Below are positions 6,166 to 6,205 of a stretch of DNA of 6,205 bases, in pieces. The notes under the pieces were generated by a model. It worked only from the letters and a program-made list of their open reading frames with translations. It searched no databases and was not told the origin of the DNA. A program made the translations under genes and the position numbers. How positions within the stretch are numbered: the stretch's first letter is position 1; every line of letters begins with the position of its first letter. The DNA is taken from the NCBI GenBank assembly GCA_009649835.1, contig PYCK01000176.1, forward strand, positions 1 through 6,205, read 5' to 3'. This stretch comes from Candidatus Methanocomedens sp. (GTDB lineage Archaea; Halobacteriota; Methanosarcinia; Methanosarcinales; Methanocomedenaceae).

Positions 6166-6205
6166 AGCCAGGGACGAAGCCACACCTGACACAATACAGC
6201 CTATA

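Noticed and set aside
1..6205. CRISPR arrays, tRNA or rRNA genes, phage or transposase genes
   Set aside because: No spaced repeats of the right length, no cloverleaf-like sequence with CCA-end or TTCRA loop in the spacers, and no integrase, transposase or phage-like protein was seen.

Overview
The window reads as chromosomal DNA of a methane-metabolising euryarchaeon (methanogen or ANME-type methanotroph, most likely near the Methanosarcinales). The strongest reason is a complete mfnB, the first committed enzyme of methanofuran synthesis. It lies beside a HisA/HisF-like protein of a type known mainly from methanogens and H4MPT-dependent methylotrophs. The histidyl-tRNA synthetase, the tungsten-type aldehyde oxidoreductase and the TATA-like boxes fit this. 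The exact lineage cannot be fixed from this sequence.

Layout. Bases 3-1685 (+) are the 3' nine-tenths of an aldehyde:ferredoxin oxidoreductase whose N-terminus lies off the left edge. Bases 1686-1961 hold no gene but contain a 62-bp palindromic repeat built of 10-bp units. mfnB (1962-2660, -) and the HisA/HisF-like gene (2864-3562, +) are divergent, sharing a 203-bp AT-rich promoter region. The HisA/HisF-like gene meets hisS (3564-4796, -) tail to tail with a single base between stop codons. Bases 4797-5243 are a gene-free, AT-rich stretch with one compact GC hairpin. The right part holds a two-gene unit on the minus strand: a 49-residue protein (5804-5953) whose stop codon shares one base with the start of a GNAT acetyltransferase (5244-5804). 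This looks like a toxin-antitoxin-type pair. An imperfect direct repeat of about 45 bp lies just downstream of the unit and again about 170 bp upstream of it.

How the genes relate. mfnB and possibly its divergent HisA/HisF-like neighbour belong to C1-carrier cofactor metabolism. hisS is translation housekeeping. The AOR is a catabolic or detoxifying redox enzyme that uses ferredoxin. The GNAT pair is the accessory part, and the most interesting region is 5184-6171: small ORF, GNAT and flanking repeats.
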